Below, piece after piece: positions 31,695 to 43,690 of a stretch of DNA of 64,000 bases. Source of the DNA: Panulirus ornatus. Taxonomy: Eukaryota; Arthropoda; Malacostraca; Decapoda; Palinuridae. The stretch lies in assembly GCF_036320965.1 (NCBI RefSeq), contig NC_092225.1, positions 2,018,756 through 2,082,755 of the forward strand, given 5' to 3'. A model generated the notes under the pieces. That model worked only from the letters and a program-made list of their open reading frames with translations. It was not told the DNA's origin and made no database searches. How positions within the stretch are numbered: the first letter of the stretch is position 1; the number at the start of each line of letters is the position of its first letter. The position numbers and the translations under genes are program-made.

Positions 31695-31789
31695 GGCAGC
31701 CTGCCTGCGCAACACCCCAGTATTAATTTCTTACTTGCTTCGTGTGCGGGCGGCCGTGTCTGTACTATTACGGATTCTACTTTTACAAT

Positions 31790-31794
31790 AACCT

Positions 31795-31831
<37 letters not shown>
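31790..31831. repeat. (CTA)n microsatellite
   Basis: About 14 CTA triplets. Confidence 0.95.
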
Positions 31832-32690
31832 AAACGTAAGTGTGGGTAATGTAAGAATTTTGTGATATCTATGAAAGATACAGGATCAGGGAGTTACATT
31901 TGTCTCAAAGTTGGGAAAATCTTGTGTCGAGGTTACCTTGTCGTAACAAACGGAGACATGACCACTATGACGGCTCTAAAAGCTGCTCGGTATCGTGGGC
32001 CTCAGACTTGGTCACTGTCATGAGCCTGGGAGCTGGTCACTGTCACAGCTGTGATATCTGGTCACAGTGCCTCGTCGCCAACACTTAGCCAGAATAACAT
32101 GTCGCGGAGATCTAGAGGGTACGTGACTTGAGGCCCCATAAGCTGAACCTCCTCCCTCACTGGAGAAGGTGTCGGGTGAATAGATTGTTGTCAATTTGCC
32201 TCAGTGTCTGAGTCCCGGTCAGACCGGCAACCAGCTCACAGTCACTCAAGCTGTTCATCCTACCCTTTCTTAGGGAAGGGATAAACATGATGTACTTGGC
32301 GTAGACTGCGAAAGGTACACCGTGCGCCTTAAAGTCATCCGTTGGTTAGGGGTACATGGTCTTGCCCGAGTTGAGGCAACGTCTGGGTAAATGTGAACGT
32401 AAATCTGTCTTCACCATGCTGCTAGCAGTCACGACCTGAAGTCGGTCGTCTCCCAGCCGCATTATCAGGTACGCTGGTCTTGGAATTAAGGTCCATCCAT
32501 TATTTACGTGGGTAGGTCCACCATTACTTGACCACGTATACTACCATGCATCTGCCCAGGTCGGGAAGTCACCCAACGAGGTCTACCGGTCGCCTGACTA
32601 GGTTTACCAGTCACCTGACCCGGTCCACCGTCGCCTGATCTGGTCAATCAGATCAATTTACAAGGCCTACCAGTCGTGACCTGAGAAGGT
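31832..32690. other. unique sequence with weak repeats
   Basis: No gene recognised. At 32,240-32,285 AGCTGTTCATCCTACCC resembles the tail block of the tRNA-SINEs (GTTCATCCTNCCC), a possible relic. From 32,570 a degenerate motif, GTCGCCTGANCNGGTC, recurs a few times. Confidence 0.4.
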
Positions 32691-33014
32691 CCACGAGTCA
32701 CAAGTATAACAGTACGATCGTGCTACAGGCCATGTCAGTCCCTCCTAAAGGGTTCAGGTCGTCAGGTCTGGTAGTACCAGGATTGATGCTCTATATCCTC
32801 TCCACCGTCGCCAGAACTGGTAGCTACGCCAGTTAGCGCCAGGTCTGATATTCCACGAGTCACAAGTATAACAGTACGATCGTGCTACAGGCCATGTCAG
32901 TCCCTCCTAAAGGGTTCAGGTCGTCAGGTCTGGTAGTACCAGGATTGATGCTCTATATCCTCTCCACCGTCGCCAGAACTGGTAGCTACGCCAGTTAGCG
33001 CCAGGTCTGATATT
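32691..33014. repeat. perfect 162-bp tandem duplication
   Basis: Copy 1 is 32,691-32,852 and copy 2 is 32,853-33,014. I find no mismatch between them. Each begins CCACGAGTCACAAGTATAAC and ends CAGGTCTGATATT. Copy 2 is followed by a poly(C) run (33,019-33,044) and then by two diverged pieces of the same material (GGTAATAGTAGCTAAGCCAG and GGTTATGGTAGCTGGGCCAG) up to 33,160. Confidence 0.93.
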
Positions 33015-33044
33015 CTATACCCCCCCCCCCCCCCCCCCCCCCCC

Positions 33045-33160
33045 CACCATCACTGGTAATAGTAGCTAAGCCAGATTGTATTAGAGGTAATATATCCCCT
33101 CCACCCCCACTGGTTATGGTAGCTGGGCCAGGTAGTACCAGCATTGGTGCTCTGTGCCCA
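33045..33160. repeat. diverged partial copies of the 162-bp unit
   Basis: Two pieces with GGTAGCTNNGCCAG and AGGTAGTACCAGCATTGGTG match the second half and then the middle of the 162-bp unit. The recent duplication therefore arose inside an older repeat. Confidence 0.6.
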
Positions 33161-33259
33161 TCATCTCTAAATTTAATTCTGATTCTGTAAGATTCATTTT
33201 TGCTTCCATGTTTTCCCTACCGAGTGTTTCCCATTTTTGGCAGGTTAGATTTGTTCGTA

Positions 33260-34260
33260 GAAATAATCATAAACAGTCTAGCATTAGTTGTGGCCTAGAA
33301 TTAGAGATGAAACTTGATTCAGAAGAAAGATGATAAACGATAATTTAAAAATATACATAAAAGAAAGCCATGAGAAATATAACTAGATAATCTAGAATGA
33401 TGTATTAATGCTTGGTTCTTGAGAAAGAGGCTAAACGATTACCCAGAATTATAGATAGCTGCTTGGTTCATAAGATATATGATAACTGATAGCCTAGAAT
33501 TAATGATAAAAGCTTATTTCATAAGAAACATAACAGTAAGTAGTCTAGAATTACAAGTGAAACTTATATCATAAAGAAAACAGTTACAGACTGTCTAGAA
33601 TCATAGATAAAAGCTTGACTCATAAGAAAGATATTAATGGATAATGATAAATAATCTAAGAAAAATGATTAAGAGTATCCTAGAATCATAGTTCATCAAA
33701 AATCATAGATAACGTAGAATAATTGATGAAAACATGATTCCTAAAGATAATCTATAATGATACATAAACTGGAATTATAGGTAATTGATTGGGTATTGAA
33801 GAAAGGTAATTATCGCTATAACTAAACCAGGATTATAGATAAAAGGTTGGGTCATGAGAATGATAGCTCTAAGTAACTAGGAAATATAAATCAATTCTGT
33901 TACATTAGAAGTATGATTATAGATAAGGAGAGAATTAGAGATAAAATCTTATATATAGTTTCTGATAACCTGTAAACAAAAGGAGTTTTGATAAGAAAAT
34001 AGAATGATACAATGTATATAAAAAAAGTTTGACTAAAGATGAGTAGTTATAGATGACCTAACACTAGAGAAAAGTTAGTAGTATGAATAAAAGCTTATTT
34101 CGTAAGATGGATATATAACCAAGCCAACAGAAAAAAACGTAGTACATAAAAAAGAGATAATCATGAATAATCAAGTTTTATGCATAATGTACGCAAGAAG
34201 TGAAGGCTTGGTTGATAATAAAGATGATCATGAATAATATAGAATTATAGAATATAGTAA
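33260..34260. repeat. A-rich degenerate array, about 55-60 bp
   Basis: The recurring order is TCTAGAATTATAGATAAAAG, CTTGGTTCATAAGAAAGAT, then GATAATNGATAA. Roughly 15 diverged units. No coding signal. Confidence 0.7.
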
Positions 34261-35129
34261 TACAGAGAGGGTGCGAAGGTCATTAGTTCCCACAAAGTCG
34301 TATTCACAGTGGCTCCCTCATTCAGAACTTTTCGACTGTGTGCTCAGTGGTTAGCACACCCTCCTTCCGCCATATTTACATAGCCCAGGTTATCTTTCCC
34401 ACAAGACTGATATATAAAAATGACTCTTTGGAAGGAGGGGGAGCAAGATAATTTTGGGAATTTTACACAAAAAAGATAAAAAAGAATAAAGACTAAAAAC
34501 CGTAGTCCTGGGAAGTCTTCTGTATATATATATAGACGTCTATGGCGTAAGTCGTGGACGACACCTTAATAGGAACAGAACCCAGAACAAGGGAGGAAAT
34601 TGTCGAGATTAGTGTCGAGAATTAGTTTCCGCGGGGATAACATTTATTGGCCTGAAGGCTCGTATAGTGGGGATTTTTTTGCAGGGACGTAGAGTCGTAT
34701 CTCTGTCGGGAGTGGGCTGCTGGCTTAGGTTAGGCTGGGCTAGGCTGCTGGCTTATGGTATTAATCTCGGCCCGGGAGGAGACACGAGACTTCATTGCTT
34801 GCCTTGTTTGACTTGGTCTCAACTCGATTTCTATACCAAAGATTCATACTTCGAACGAGACTGCATCAACAAAATGGCTTCTGGGCTCTTTAAGTAAAAG
34901 GTAGGCATGAAAGTATTCCCTCGATTGCTGTTAGCATAAGGGCGTCTCAAGGTGAACAGGAAGTAGAGTGCATTCGAGAGGTAATTGGGCGAGTGTGGTG
35001 GTGTGGTAAACAGTGACATGAGCCGTAATTGAGTCGCCGAGGGAGAGGGTGGAAATATTCATTTGCATCACAGCTGACTCGGGGAGGCATCGCCTGGGGC
35101 AGAGGCTTGCAAGTCTGGGTCACCGACAC
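34261..35129. other. no recognised feature
   Basis: Low-copy sequence. At 34,340-34,380 GTGCTCAGTGGTTAGCACAC looks like a tRNA-type A-box region of another SINE, but I see no B-box or tail. Confidence 0.4.
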
Positions 35130-35130
35130 T

Positions 35131-35168
<38 letters not shown>
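35130..35168. repeat. (AC)n microsatellite
   Basis: An AC run directly in front of a tRNA-derived SINE. Confidence 0.95.
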
Positions 35169-35169
<1 letters not shown>

Positions 35170-35171
<2 letters not shown>

Positions 35172-35334
35172 GCCTCCGTGGAGTGGTGGTTAGCGTTACT
35201 GACCACGATCATTATGGGCCAGCCCGGGTCGGACCCGCATGGCTTCAAATCCTGGGCGTGGCTATTGGTCTAGACCCAATCCAGGTGTTCATCCTGCCCT
35301 CGGGGATGGTCAATAGATGGTTACCTGGCTTAGG

Positions 35335-35337
<3 letters not shown>
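35170..35337 (+). mobile_element. tRNA-derived SINE (copy A)
   Basis: The tRNA-like head has an A-box-like GGTGGTTAGCGTTACTGACC (about 35,184-35,203) and a B-box-like GGCTTCAAATCC at 35,241-35,252, followed by TGGGCGTGGC. The body contains CCCAATCCAGGTGTTCATCC and GGTCAATAGATGGTTACC, and ends GGCTTAGGCTAG before (TG)n. Copies B and C share these blocks. Such SINEs are transcribed by RNA polymerase III and move with LINE machinery (family knowledge). The tail does not resemble the R-LINE end, so its partner is probably another LINE. Confidence 0.8.
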
Positions 35338-35369
<32 letters not shown>

Positions 35370-35392
35370 ATACATACATACATACATACATA
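35338..35392. repeat. (TG)n and (CATA)n
   Basis: A TG run at the end of the SINE, then about six CATA units. Confidence 0.95.
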
Positions 35393-35559
35393 GGAGTAAA
35401 GACATGGTGCATATATACACGGTTATGAGACGGAACGAAACGAGTAGAAAACTGTCTCCCCGTCAAACAAGTCGTATCATAAACAGTAATCACACCAACA
35501 CGTCTTCAATTAGTCCCTTGAGCACGATGTATGATGACTTGTCCTTCGACCTTATCCTT

Positions 35560-35660
35560 AAGGGCGAGGTGAAAGACCAAGCCGCTATACTCAAGGGTCA
35601 TACAGTCGTGCTCAAAGTATCGCTATTCTCAAAGAGGTCGTGCCTTCGTGCTTGAAAGCG
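35560..35660 (+). repeat. dispersed GTGCTCAAGG-type repeat, copy 2
   Basis: CCTTAAGGGCGAGGTGAAAG, CCAAGCCGC, ACTCAAGGGTCATAC and AGTCGTGCTCAAAG. Same block order as at 6,730 and 40,046. Confidence 0.55.
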
Positions 35661-35924
35661 TCAACTCTCTCAGGAACGCTGACTGAGATATGTTTCATAA
35701 CTGCACCGAAGGTGTTTGCTTGGGCGGGAATACAGAGTAATTACAGAGAGAAGCAAGCCGTCCCTCACAGCTGACTTTCTTACTAGATGCAAGTTTGTAT
35801 GTTTTAGTTCCGTGCAATCTTCTGTTGTAGATGGCTAGCGCGCCACAGAAAATACTTTGCATGTACCTGTTGTGAGTGCTTTATATCTTTTCATTGTGAG
35901 TTGCTATTGTTGCTCCTTCAGCGA

Positions 35925-36275
35925 CTGGTATATATGTGCGTCCTTAGTGAGCCGGTGTATGTACGTCCTTACTGAGCTGTCGTATATACGTCTTTAGTGA
36001 GCTGCTATGGCCTATATGCGTCATTAGTAAGATGTACGTTCCCAGTGACCTGCTGTATATGTCTCTTTAATGTGTATGTGCGTCCCGTGTGAGTTGCAGT
36101 AGCATATATGCGTCCTTAGTGAAGTACTATAAATGTACGTCCTTACTGAACTGCTGTACCTACGTAAGTCCCTAATGATCTGCTATATACATGCCTCATT
36201 AGTAATCTGTTATACATGTGTCCTTAATGAGCTGCTATGTATTCGTCCTTAGTGAGCTGATGTATAAGCGCCTCC
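35925..36275. repeat. degenerate array, about 30 bp
   Basis: Units like TGTATATGCGTCCTTAGTGA followed by GCTGC, about ten to twelve, strongly diverged. Confidence 0.75.
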
Positions 36276-36439
36276 AGTCTGACTCACTCATTTGGGAGAG
36301 GATATGTATAAGAAAATTGTTTAACGTTGAACATCGTGTCTCTGGTGACATTTAGAGGGTAGTTCCTTAAAGGTGGTAGAGGTAATGATACCAGCAGGAA
36401 TAGATCATTTCTGTCCTCTTCTGTGGCATCTGTTGCACC

Positions 36440-37115
36440 GCTGGTGGCAACACAAGACACCACCAGCTGGGGCAACACAGCAGACACCACCACTGGGGCA
36501 ACACAGCACACATCACCACTGGGGCAACACAGCACACATCACCACTAGGGTAGCACAGCAGACACTACCACTGGGGCAACACAACAGACACCACCACTTG
36601 GGCAACACAGCACACATCACCACTAGGGTAGCACAGCAGACACTACCACTGGGGCAACACAGCAGACATCACCACTAGGGTAGCACAGCAGTCACCACCG
36701 CTGGGGAAACACGGTAGACGCCACCGTTGGAGCAACACAGAAGACACCACCGCTGGGCAGAACAGCTGACGACACCATTAACAGTGGCAGTTCAAGTTGG
36801 ATTGGATCAGGACAGCAGACTGGTGTCTGTACTGCTACTGACTATGGCAGTGCAGGAAACACCACTGTCGACAATGGCGGTACAGCTAACGCTACCACTG
36901 GTGCAGTACATGAGACACCACCACTGACAGTGGTAATGCTGCCGTCACCACCATGGAAGCAAGACAGCTGATCCAACCACAACAGCAGCACGGCAGAAAA
37001 TATTACTGGAGGAATACAGCAGACACCACTATTACAACCATACAGCAGACAACGCTATCGGTGCAGTAGAGCAGATACCACCACTGGAGGAACGGTGTAG
37101 TACACACCACCACTG
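36440..37115. repeat. 27-bp tandem array
   Basis: The unit is GGGCAACACAGCACACATCA followed by CCACTGG. It is regular to about 36,690 and then increasingly irregular (GCAGACACCACCACTGG pieces) to 37,115. Open frames here come from the period of 27. Confidence 0.85.
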
Positions 37116-37786
37116 TGTCTTGGTTAACCTCCCACTGGATATATAACCATTCTTCCCTCACGATGAGCAGAGGGAACCAACTGTTGTCTCCCTCCTCCTT
37201 TCTTCCCTACGCCACTGGTGAAGCGTCCCGCGATAAGATGGTCCAAATTGGTCAGAAACGCTTTTAGCAAGACAGTGGTGGGACCCGGTAGGCTATAAAC
37301 CAACCAGCGACTTTCTTGGTTTATCTTCGCTTGGTTTATCTTCACGTCGTCGGCGGTGCAATAATGTCTGCTTGTTCTTTATCGTTGTGCTTTACGGCCA
37401 GTCATATTAGGTTCATTTGTTTGCATATATTTACATAACTGGCAATATATGTACAATTAATGTGGATTAGGACATATTTTACCAACTAGAAGTTATGGCT
37501 CGGCAGTGGAAACCTAGTAGACTTATTTCCGGAAAAAAGAATTAAATTTTCATAAGTAAAAAAGGTGTCGTGTCTGTGTTCATGATGTGCCAGATATTCT
37601 TTCCTGCTTGTCACATCACGGAATAAACGCTACGTATCTCATCCCGACATTGTCTGAAGGCTGACAACTTTGGTCTATCAAATAAGATATCTTCAGCCTT
37701 GCTGGCAGTGACTTCACCTTACCAAAGAGGGAGTGACTTGCCCTCCAAGTGAGGAGTGGCATCTCTGAAACCTCCCTAGGTTTCTT
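37116..37786. other. no recognised feature
   Basis: Low-copy sequence. I see nothing beyond short random open frames. Confidence 0.5.
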
Positions 37787-38350
37787 GTCTGCACAGTCCG
37801 CCACCTTGTCTGCACAGTCCTCCACCTTGTCTGCACAGTCCGCCACCTTGTCTGCGCAGTCCGCCACCTTGTCTGCACAGTCCTCCACCTTGTCTGCACA
37901 GTCCTCCACCTTGTCTGCACAGTCCGCCACCTTGTCTGCACAGTCCGCCACCTTGTCTGCACAGTCCTCCACCTTGTCTGCACAGTCCGCCACCTTGTCT
38001 GCACAGTCCTCCACCTTGTCTGCACAGTCCTCCACCTTGTCTGCACAGTCCGCCACCTTGTCTGCACAGTCCTCCACCTTGTCTGCACAGTCCTCCACCT
38101 TGTCTGCACAGTCCTCCACCTTGTCTGCACAGTCCGCCACCTTGTCTGCACAGCCCTCCACCTTGTCTGCACAGTCCTCCACCTTGTCTGCACAGTCCTC
38201 CACCTTGTCTGCACAGTCTTCCACCTTGTCTGCACAGTCCTCCACCTTGTCTGCACAGTCCTCCACCTTGTCTGCACAGCCCTCCACCTTGTCTGCACAG
38301 TCCTCCACCTTGTCTGCACAGTCCTCCACCTTGTCTGCACAGTCCTCCAA
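37787..38350. repeat. 21-bp tandem array (about 27 units)
   Basis: The unit is CCACCTTGTCTGCACAGTCC plus T or G, very homogeneous. Variation is almost confined to one position (T or G before CCACC), plus two units with CAGCCCTCC and one with TGCGCAG. The longest frame (minus strand, 37,616-38,431, 271 codons) contains about 27 copies of the heptad VEDCADK or VADCADK with short unrelated ends. In that frame the main variable site changes an amino acid (E to A), so I see no sign of protein-level constraint. Confidence 0.93.
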
Positions 38351-39949
38351 CTTTATAATTGTTATATGAATATAATTCACACAGACTACATGTTCGTGTT
38401 TTGGGAAATTTCCTTGATATATTGGTAACAATGTAAACTGACTAGCATTTTACCAGCGATATACGATGGGCGCGTTTAGCTCGTGCTGTCCTTTGTAATT
38501 TCCTATTGATTATTACCAAGCTAACATGGCACCACCACGGGCATGAGCCAAGTATATCCCGTTACTGATCTATTTTTCGGTTGTATTATATTCATTCAGT
38601 AAGGCAAGCATTAAATGAAATGGAATATGGATACGAATTACTTTTCCTTAAGCAGTAGGATGAAACCAGGAACTGTACCGAGTGTCGTCATGTATGTATC
38701 TTGCTTGCCTAGTTCCCCTCACTGAAAGACTATGAGGTCGGTCGTCGTACTGCTGACACATGTACCATTGTGTCTGGGTTATGTTCCGGATTTGTAATGG
38801 CTGGCAATTACTGGGTTACGATGATGGAGACGTTGACTGTCTGTGAAGATTATGGGGCTCACCACAATGATAATAATAAAGATGATAATAATAGCAATAA
38901 TGATAGTAACTGGGGTGTTAAACAGAGAGCCTTAACACATGCACGAAACTGGATGTTGAAATATGATCCCTCGACTGTTGATAATGTCCACAATGGTTGG
39001 GGCGAGGCTGCTCCTGTAAGTCGTTCGCACTGTGAGCTGGATGTGATCATGAACTGCTGGTCTTCCCCTCATCTGACGCTTGTTATGCAAGTCATAAGCC
39101 CAGTTATGCCAGACAACCACCACTAACAACATTTAGGTCACGTACCCTCGCCTGATTTACAGACGTGTCTCAGACACCATTAGACAGATAGTGAGGACGA
39201 ATGGTATGATGGAAAAAGAATTTCTAACACCTGGGAAGCTTGTCAAGGGGACAAGGGGGCAGCCATTACCTGAGCCTACATGGCCACGAACTATGGGACC
39301 CACGTAATAAGGATCCTCCCAGAAACTCTGTTGTGAGTGGAGGTGCGCGGGGCATGTCAGTGCTGAACCTTCTACTCAACCGTGATATTACCGGCTTAGA
39401 TCCCACTCTTACATTATAGTACATAGTTCAGTAACGTGTACTCTCATCCTACACACTTACATATATCAGTTATGTAGTAATCTTCCATGCTCAGAGTTAG
39501 CTAAAAAAAAAAAAAAGACAACTGCCCAGATAAGGTATGTGTGGCTCGGAGGACTCAGCTGATCGAAGACCTGATATCTTAGTGAGTCGGCCATTTGCAT
39601 TCCAGGCTGAATTTCGACAGCGTTCCTCACTGTCTGGACAGTATATTTACTATGTGTAGTGGGTGTTGATGATGATTCCACCACGGGAGATGAAAAGTTC
39701 CTCCACATGAGCCTTATTTCTCCTTCGCTCTAGATTGAGAGAGAGACAAAAATGATCAACCTATTCTCGACCGTCCATTTATGCTGCTGTATATCTGCTT
39801 GTAATTATTGTACTGATTTGTTCAGTGTATAGCTGGAGAAGTGACTGTATTTGTTGTGCCAGTCTCCTTAAGTAGATGGTGGCATGTTACATGTAGCCCT
39901 GTGAACGAAATGTCAAGGTAAGGTACTTCTGTAGTACGACGGTACAGGC
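38351..39949. other. no recognised feature
   Basis: Low-copy sequence. The open frame at 38,770-39,126 (118 codons) contains an Asn/Asp run from GATAATAAT triplets and shows no domain. A short A13 run is at 39,504-39,516. Confidence 0.45.
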
Positions 39950-40150
39950 CGTAAATACGACCTTAGGACACGACATTAAAGACCCTTGAGCACGGCTGTA
40001 CGACCCTTGGTTATGATGTGGTGATCTTTCACATGACCCTTAATGGTCAGGTAAAGAGAACAGACCATTATACATAAGGGTCATTCAGTCCCGCCTATGG
40101 GTCATACAGTCGTGCTCAAGGGTCCTACACTTGTGCTCAGAGGGTTAAGT
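39950..40150. repeat. dispersed GTGCTCAAGG-type repeat, copy 3
   Basis: The minus-oriented motif ACCCTTGAGCACGGCTGTAC near 39,985 is followed by plus-oriented blocks at 40,046-40,140 (CCTTAATGGTCAGGTAAAG, CAGTCGTGCTCAAGGGTCC). Both orientations meet here. Confidence 0.55.
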
Positions 40151-40999
40151 ACCTCCAGGTTGCAGTGGTCGGCTCTGTCGTCACTATCATGGTTTCAAAA
40201 AGCTAAGGTTTTCAAAACCTATCCATCTGTATCATCAAGGTTCTCGCTAGTTACCATTTATGAGGTCTTCATATATAGATTTCAAAATATCATCACATCT
40301 ACTATTGATATTTATGGTTTATGTGAATATATAGCTGAGAGCTCAGTCTTTGTATCTATTTTTTCTAATATTTTTTGTTTTTCATTTTACAGGTAATGTG
40401 TTGAGAATCTCCAGAATGCCAAACATCAAGCAACTGAGGAGTTGGTAGGTTCATAGGTTTATATACTTATTTTTTTGATATATTGAGTTACCTACCAATT
40501 GTCATGAACTGTCTAGCGAGCATGACCAGTTTACTAACCTGCATGTTATTTTGCTGACGAAACAGAAACAATTCCAGTTATAGACATAATTCCTGTGCCA
40601 ATATTTTTTTTTCTCAAAAGTTTATTCTCAAGAGAAAGTGACCCCATCTATATTACGGTTAGATATCGGTACCATGATATTACCAATTTCACAACGTTTG
40701 GTATTAATGAACAATGCAGTTTAACACTAAACTAACCTAAGTCTAAACTATAAGGCTCAAATACATTCATTTCCTCTCTGAAATATGTCTTACATTGTTC
40801 ATCGTCGTCCTCAAGACTCACACCATTTTCTCGTCTACTTCTAGCTCCTAGTAAGAATCTAACAAGCAACGAGCAACATGCCAAGCAAAATAGTTGGAAT
40901 ATGGCATCCAACATGCCCTCCGCTTGCAAGCCAAAATAGTTAACACCTGCCAACCAACATCGCCTCCACACAGTGCAGTCAGTTGACTACCGGTTTACC
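40151..40999. other. no recognised feature
   Basis: AT-rich low-copy sequence without a recognisable gene or array. Confidence 0.5.
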
Positions 41000-41180
41000 G
41001 AAACAACCAACACGGCCTCACATCCATATTGACTACCACATCTCCAAACCATCAACCACTTTAGTCATTTTACCAAGACCATGGTACCTAACTAAACCAT
41101 CATGGCCACATTATCAACCACGGCTATCATGGCCACTTGACTCACCATCGTGGCCATATAACCAACAGAACGTGGCCATC
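41000..41180. repeat. degenerate ATCATGGCCACNTNACTNAC repeat
   Basis: Five to seven short diverged units around CATCATGGCCAC with CAACCA spacers. Confidence 0.5.
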
Positions 41181-41329
41181 TCACTAACTACGTTTCTGCT
41201 AAAGTAGTTAAATCGTCTTCAAGATTATTTGAATCATATCTATAAACTATCGATCCCGTAATCACTCACTTTGTTTGACTTATAATATCATTTCATCATC
41301 ATCATCATTAGTAAAGCCATTGATTTTGC

Positions 41330-41480
41330 CGCCTGTACGACCCATGAAGTTAGGACGAATGAACATGAAGACACAAGCCTTGAACACGACGTCACCGTCC
41401 ATGAGTACGACGACACGACACATGAGGACTCCGGTACGAGCCTTAAACACGACCACACGACGCTCGAGCACGATGGAGCG
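41330..41480 (-). repeat. dispersed GTGCTCAAGG-type repeat, copy 4
   Basis: Six to seven units around CCTTGAACACGACGTCAC and CATGAGTACGACGACACG, the reverse complement of the CGTGCTCAAGGGTC core. Confidence 0.5.
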
Positions 41481-41639
41481 TCATCATCAACGTGTGCTTA
41501 CTGATAGGCTGCCACTATCGTCATGTCATTACAATAGGCATCATCATCAGGAATCTTAATTACTATGATTCTTATCATATTTTTCGGTAATCACTTAATT
41601 GCCTTCACGTATAACATTATCTTAACTCATAACATCAGT

Positions 41640-41870
41640 GTCAGGTTTGATTAGTATCATTACTACTACCATCATTCTTGTTATACGCATTGCTCTTATT
41701 ATCATCAGAGTCACTGTCATTATCATTACTATTACTATCGCCATAATCACCATTATCACCATAGCTATAATCATCGCTGTCTTCCTAACTGTTATTTTCA
41801 TGATTATTACGGTGAATGTCATTATCGTCACTATCATCATTACCTTTGCCATCATCATCCGTGTGTGAAC
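41640..41870. repeat. ATC/ATT trinucleotide-rich tract
   Basis: Interrupted ATC and ATT triplets. The 76-codon frame rich in I, V and T is a product of this. Confidence 0.85.
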
Positions 41871-42177
41871 CTCTGAACTTTATATCAAGAGGAAGGAGGA
41901 AGCAAAGGTCACTGTGGGCTGTGCTGTAGTGGGCAGACGCGCTAACTGCGGGCCCTCGGTTCTTGTTGGGTACATCAGCCCGGCGCTACCTGCACTGTAA
42001 ACAGACATTCAACTTTCCTACCATTCTTGGAGCGAGCAAGGCCTTCTTCTCCTCCTTCCCATACTCTTCCTCCTCCTCCTCCTCCTCCATCTCTCATCCT
42101 CTCTTTGATTGACGATCCACTCAAATCAATTACACTACATCTTTATAGATTTTTTTGGCATCAGTCCCTTCAACATG

Positions 42178-42330
42178 AAATGACAACCCTTGAGTACAGT
42201 GGTGTGACCCTTGAATACCAGGACATAACCCTTGAGCACCTGCGTTAGAAACGCTGAGCACGACTAAACAGCCCTTGAATACGAACTTATGACACTTTAG
42301 CACAAAGGCTGAAACCCATGAACATGACAG
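42178..42330 (-). repeat. dispersed GTGCTCAAGG-type repeat, copy 5
   Basis: Units of about 25 bp: GACAACCCTTGAGTACAGTG, GACATAACCCTTGAGCACC, CAGCCCTTGAATACGA. Confidence 0.55.
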
Positions 42331-42566
42331 TACAAGTGGTTATAATGGCTCTGCCACCATTACTCAAGCTTGGGTCGCACCGCTGTTATCAAGTATCTAG
42401 TTCAAGGATAAAAGCGAACCTCATTCGTTTAGCAGTCTTCCTTGGTGATAATCATCCATGAGAAAATTTTTCGACCAATAATTAATCTTTCTACCTATAA
42501 ACATGTCATTATTCTCTAATATATTTCACAAAAGTTTTTACCAGCATTACCATTCTTGTTGACATT

Positions 42567-42890
42567 CAGATTGGTAAATGCTCCATCCCAGATGACATTT
42601 CAAATGATAAATGCTCCATCCCAGAAGACATTCTAATGAATATATGGTGCATCCCAGATAGGCGTTCTAATGGATAAAAGCTACATCCCAATTGATATTC
42701 CAGTGGATAAATGCTCCATCCCAGATGACATTCCACTGGGTAAATGCTCCATCCCAGATGACATACCACTGGATAAATGATCAATCCTAGATGACATTTC
42801 AGCGAATATATTCTCCACATTTGTTGGTATTCTAATAGACAAATACTTCATTACAGTTAATAGTCTAGTGGACGAAATATTCCATTCCAT
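42567..42890. repeat. 33-bp tandem array (about 9 units)
   Basis: The unit is GACATTCCACTGGATAAATG followed by CTCCATCCCAGAT. Central units are well conserved and outer ones diverged. The minus-strand frames (SSGMEHLPSGM repeats) follow from the period of 33. Confidence 0.85.
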
Positions 42891-43159
42891 CTGACAGTGA
42901 AGGCTAAATGCTGTTGACCTTTCGATCAATAGTGTATCGTCTGGTGCTGAGTGCTGTTGACCTGTGGCAGGGACGCTCTCCTGTTACCACGGCAACGCGT
43001 CAGTATTGCCCTAGGGCAGGGGGAAGGGAGCGGGTGGCGGGGTCTTGCCTCACGACCTATGCTGCATTATGAGAGATGAATAATGGGAGTTAATGGTGTG
43101 TGTATGAGGAATTACCTATTAGTGCTCTACGGGGAAGAAGTTTTGCACTCGTGGCGACC
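42891..43159. other. no recognised feature
   Basis: Low-copy, locally GC-rich sequence with no recognised structure. Confidence 0.4.
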
Positions 43160-43690
43160 CATCTCTTGAACATTTTCTACTATCATTAAACCTTCATAAA
43201 TCTACGTATGTCTGTGTTAACCATGTCCTCAGTCATCTTCTTCCCACTCTGTTACTGTGATAGTACTTCTTTACGTCTTTTGTCTAACAAGTTTCACGTT
43301 TGATTTCATATCATGTCCTTTAGTTGCTCTATCCCTAATTCTTTCAAGAGCTTTTCACTGTCCATGTCATCGGCATATCTTAGAATTCTAGCTTAGAGAT
43401 TGTGATCAGGTCACACCTCGCTTTTCTTTCTTCTGTGTGTGTAACTGACCAGTTATAATTATCCTATTTGTGCGGTCCGGGCAGGGTAGCTCAAATATCG
43501 ATGGGCCTCACCGCTTTAACTTTATTATTCATCATCTTTTCAAATGCTGAATGTTGATGACATTTACAGTTTCATCAGTTATCATATTCCAGTCATCCAC
43601 CAACCACCCTGATAGTAAAGAAGCACTTTTTCACATCCTTTTTATCAAAGTTGTTTCTTTACTTTATCCTATATGCTTCTTTCTTTATGC
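43160..43690 (-). pseudogene. CR1/jockey-like LINE C-terminal relics (J1)
   Basis: Minus-strand translation of 43,330-43,170 gives fragments like QLKDMI and NTDIRRFMKV. A second piece near 43,580-43,680 gives KKCFFTIRVVGGW, which corresponds to the FFTNRVVDDWN block at the end of CR1/jockey-like reverse transcriptases. Many stops and frame changes are present. The two pieces overlap in content, so at least two copies met here. Family assignment rests on my memory of these motifs. Confidence 0.5.

Noticed and set aside
35170..35260. functional tRNA gene
   Set aside because: Only A- and B-box-like sequences are present; no cloverleaf can be drawn, and the body and tail match two other copies, so it is a SINE.
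37714..38369. SAQSSTL or QTRWRTV repeat proteins in the 21-bp array
   Set aside because: Alternative frames of the same tandem array; all are open because the period is 21.
38770..39126. 118-codon gene
   Set aside because: Composition driven by a GATAATAAT stretch; no domain and no supporting context.
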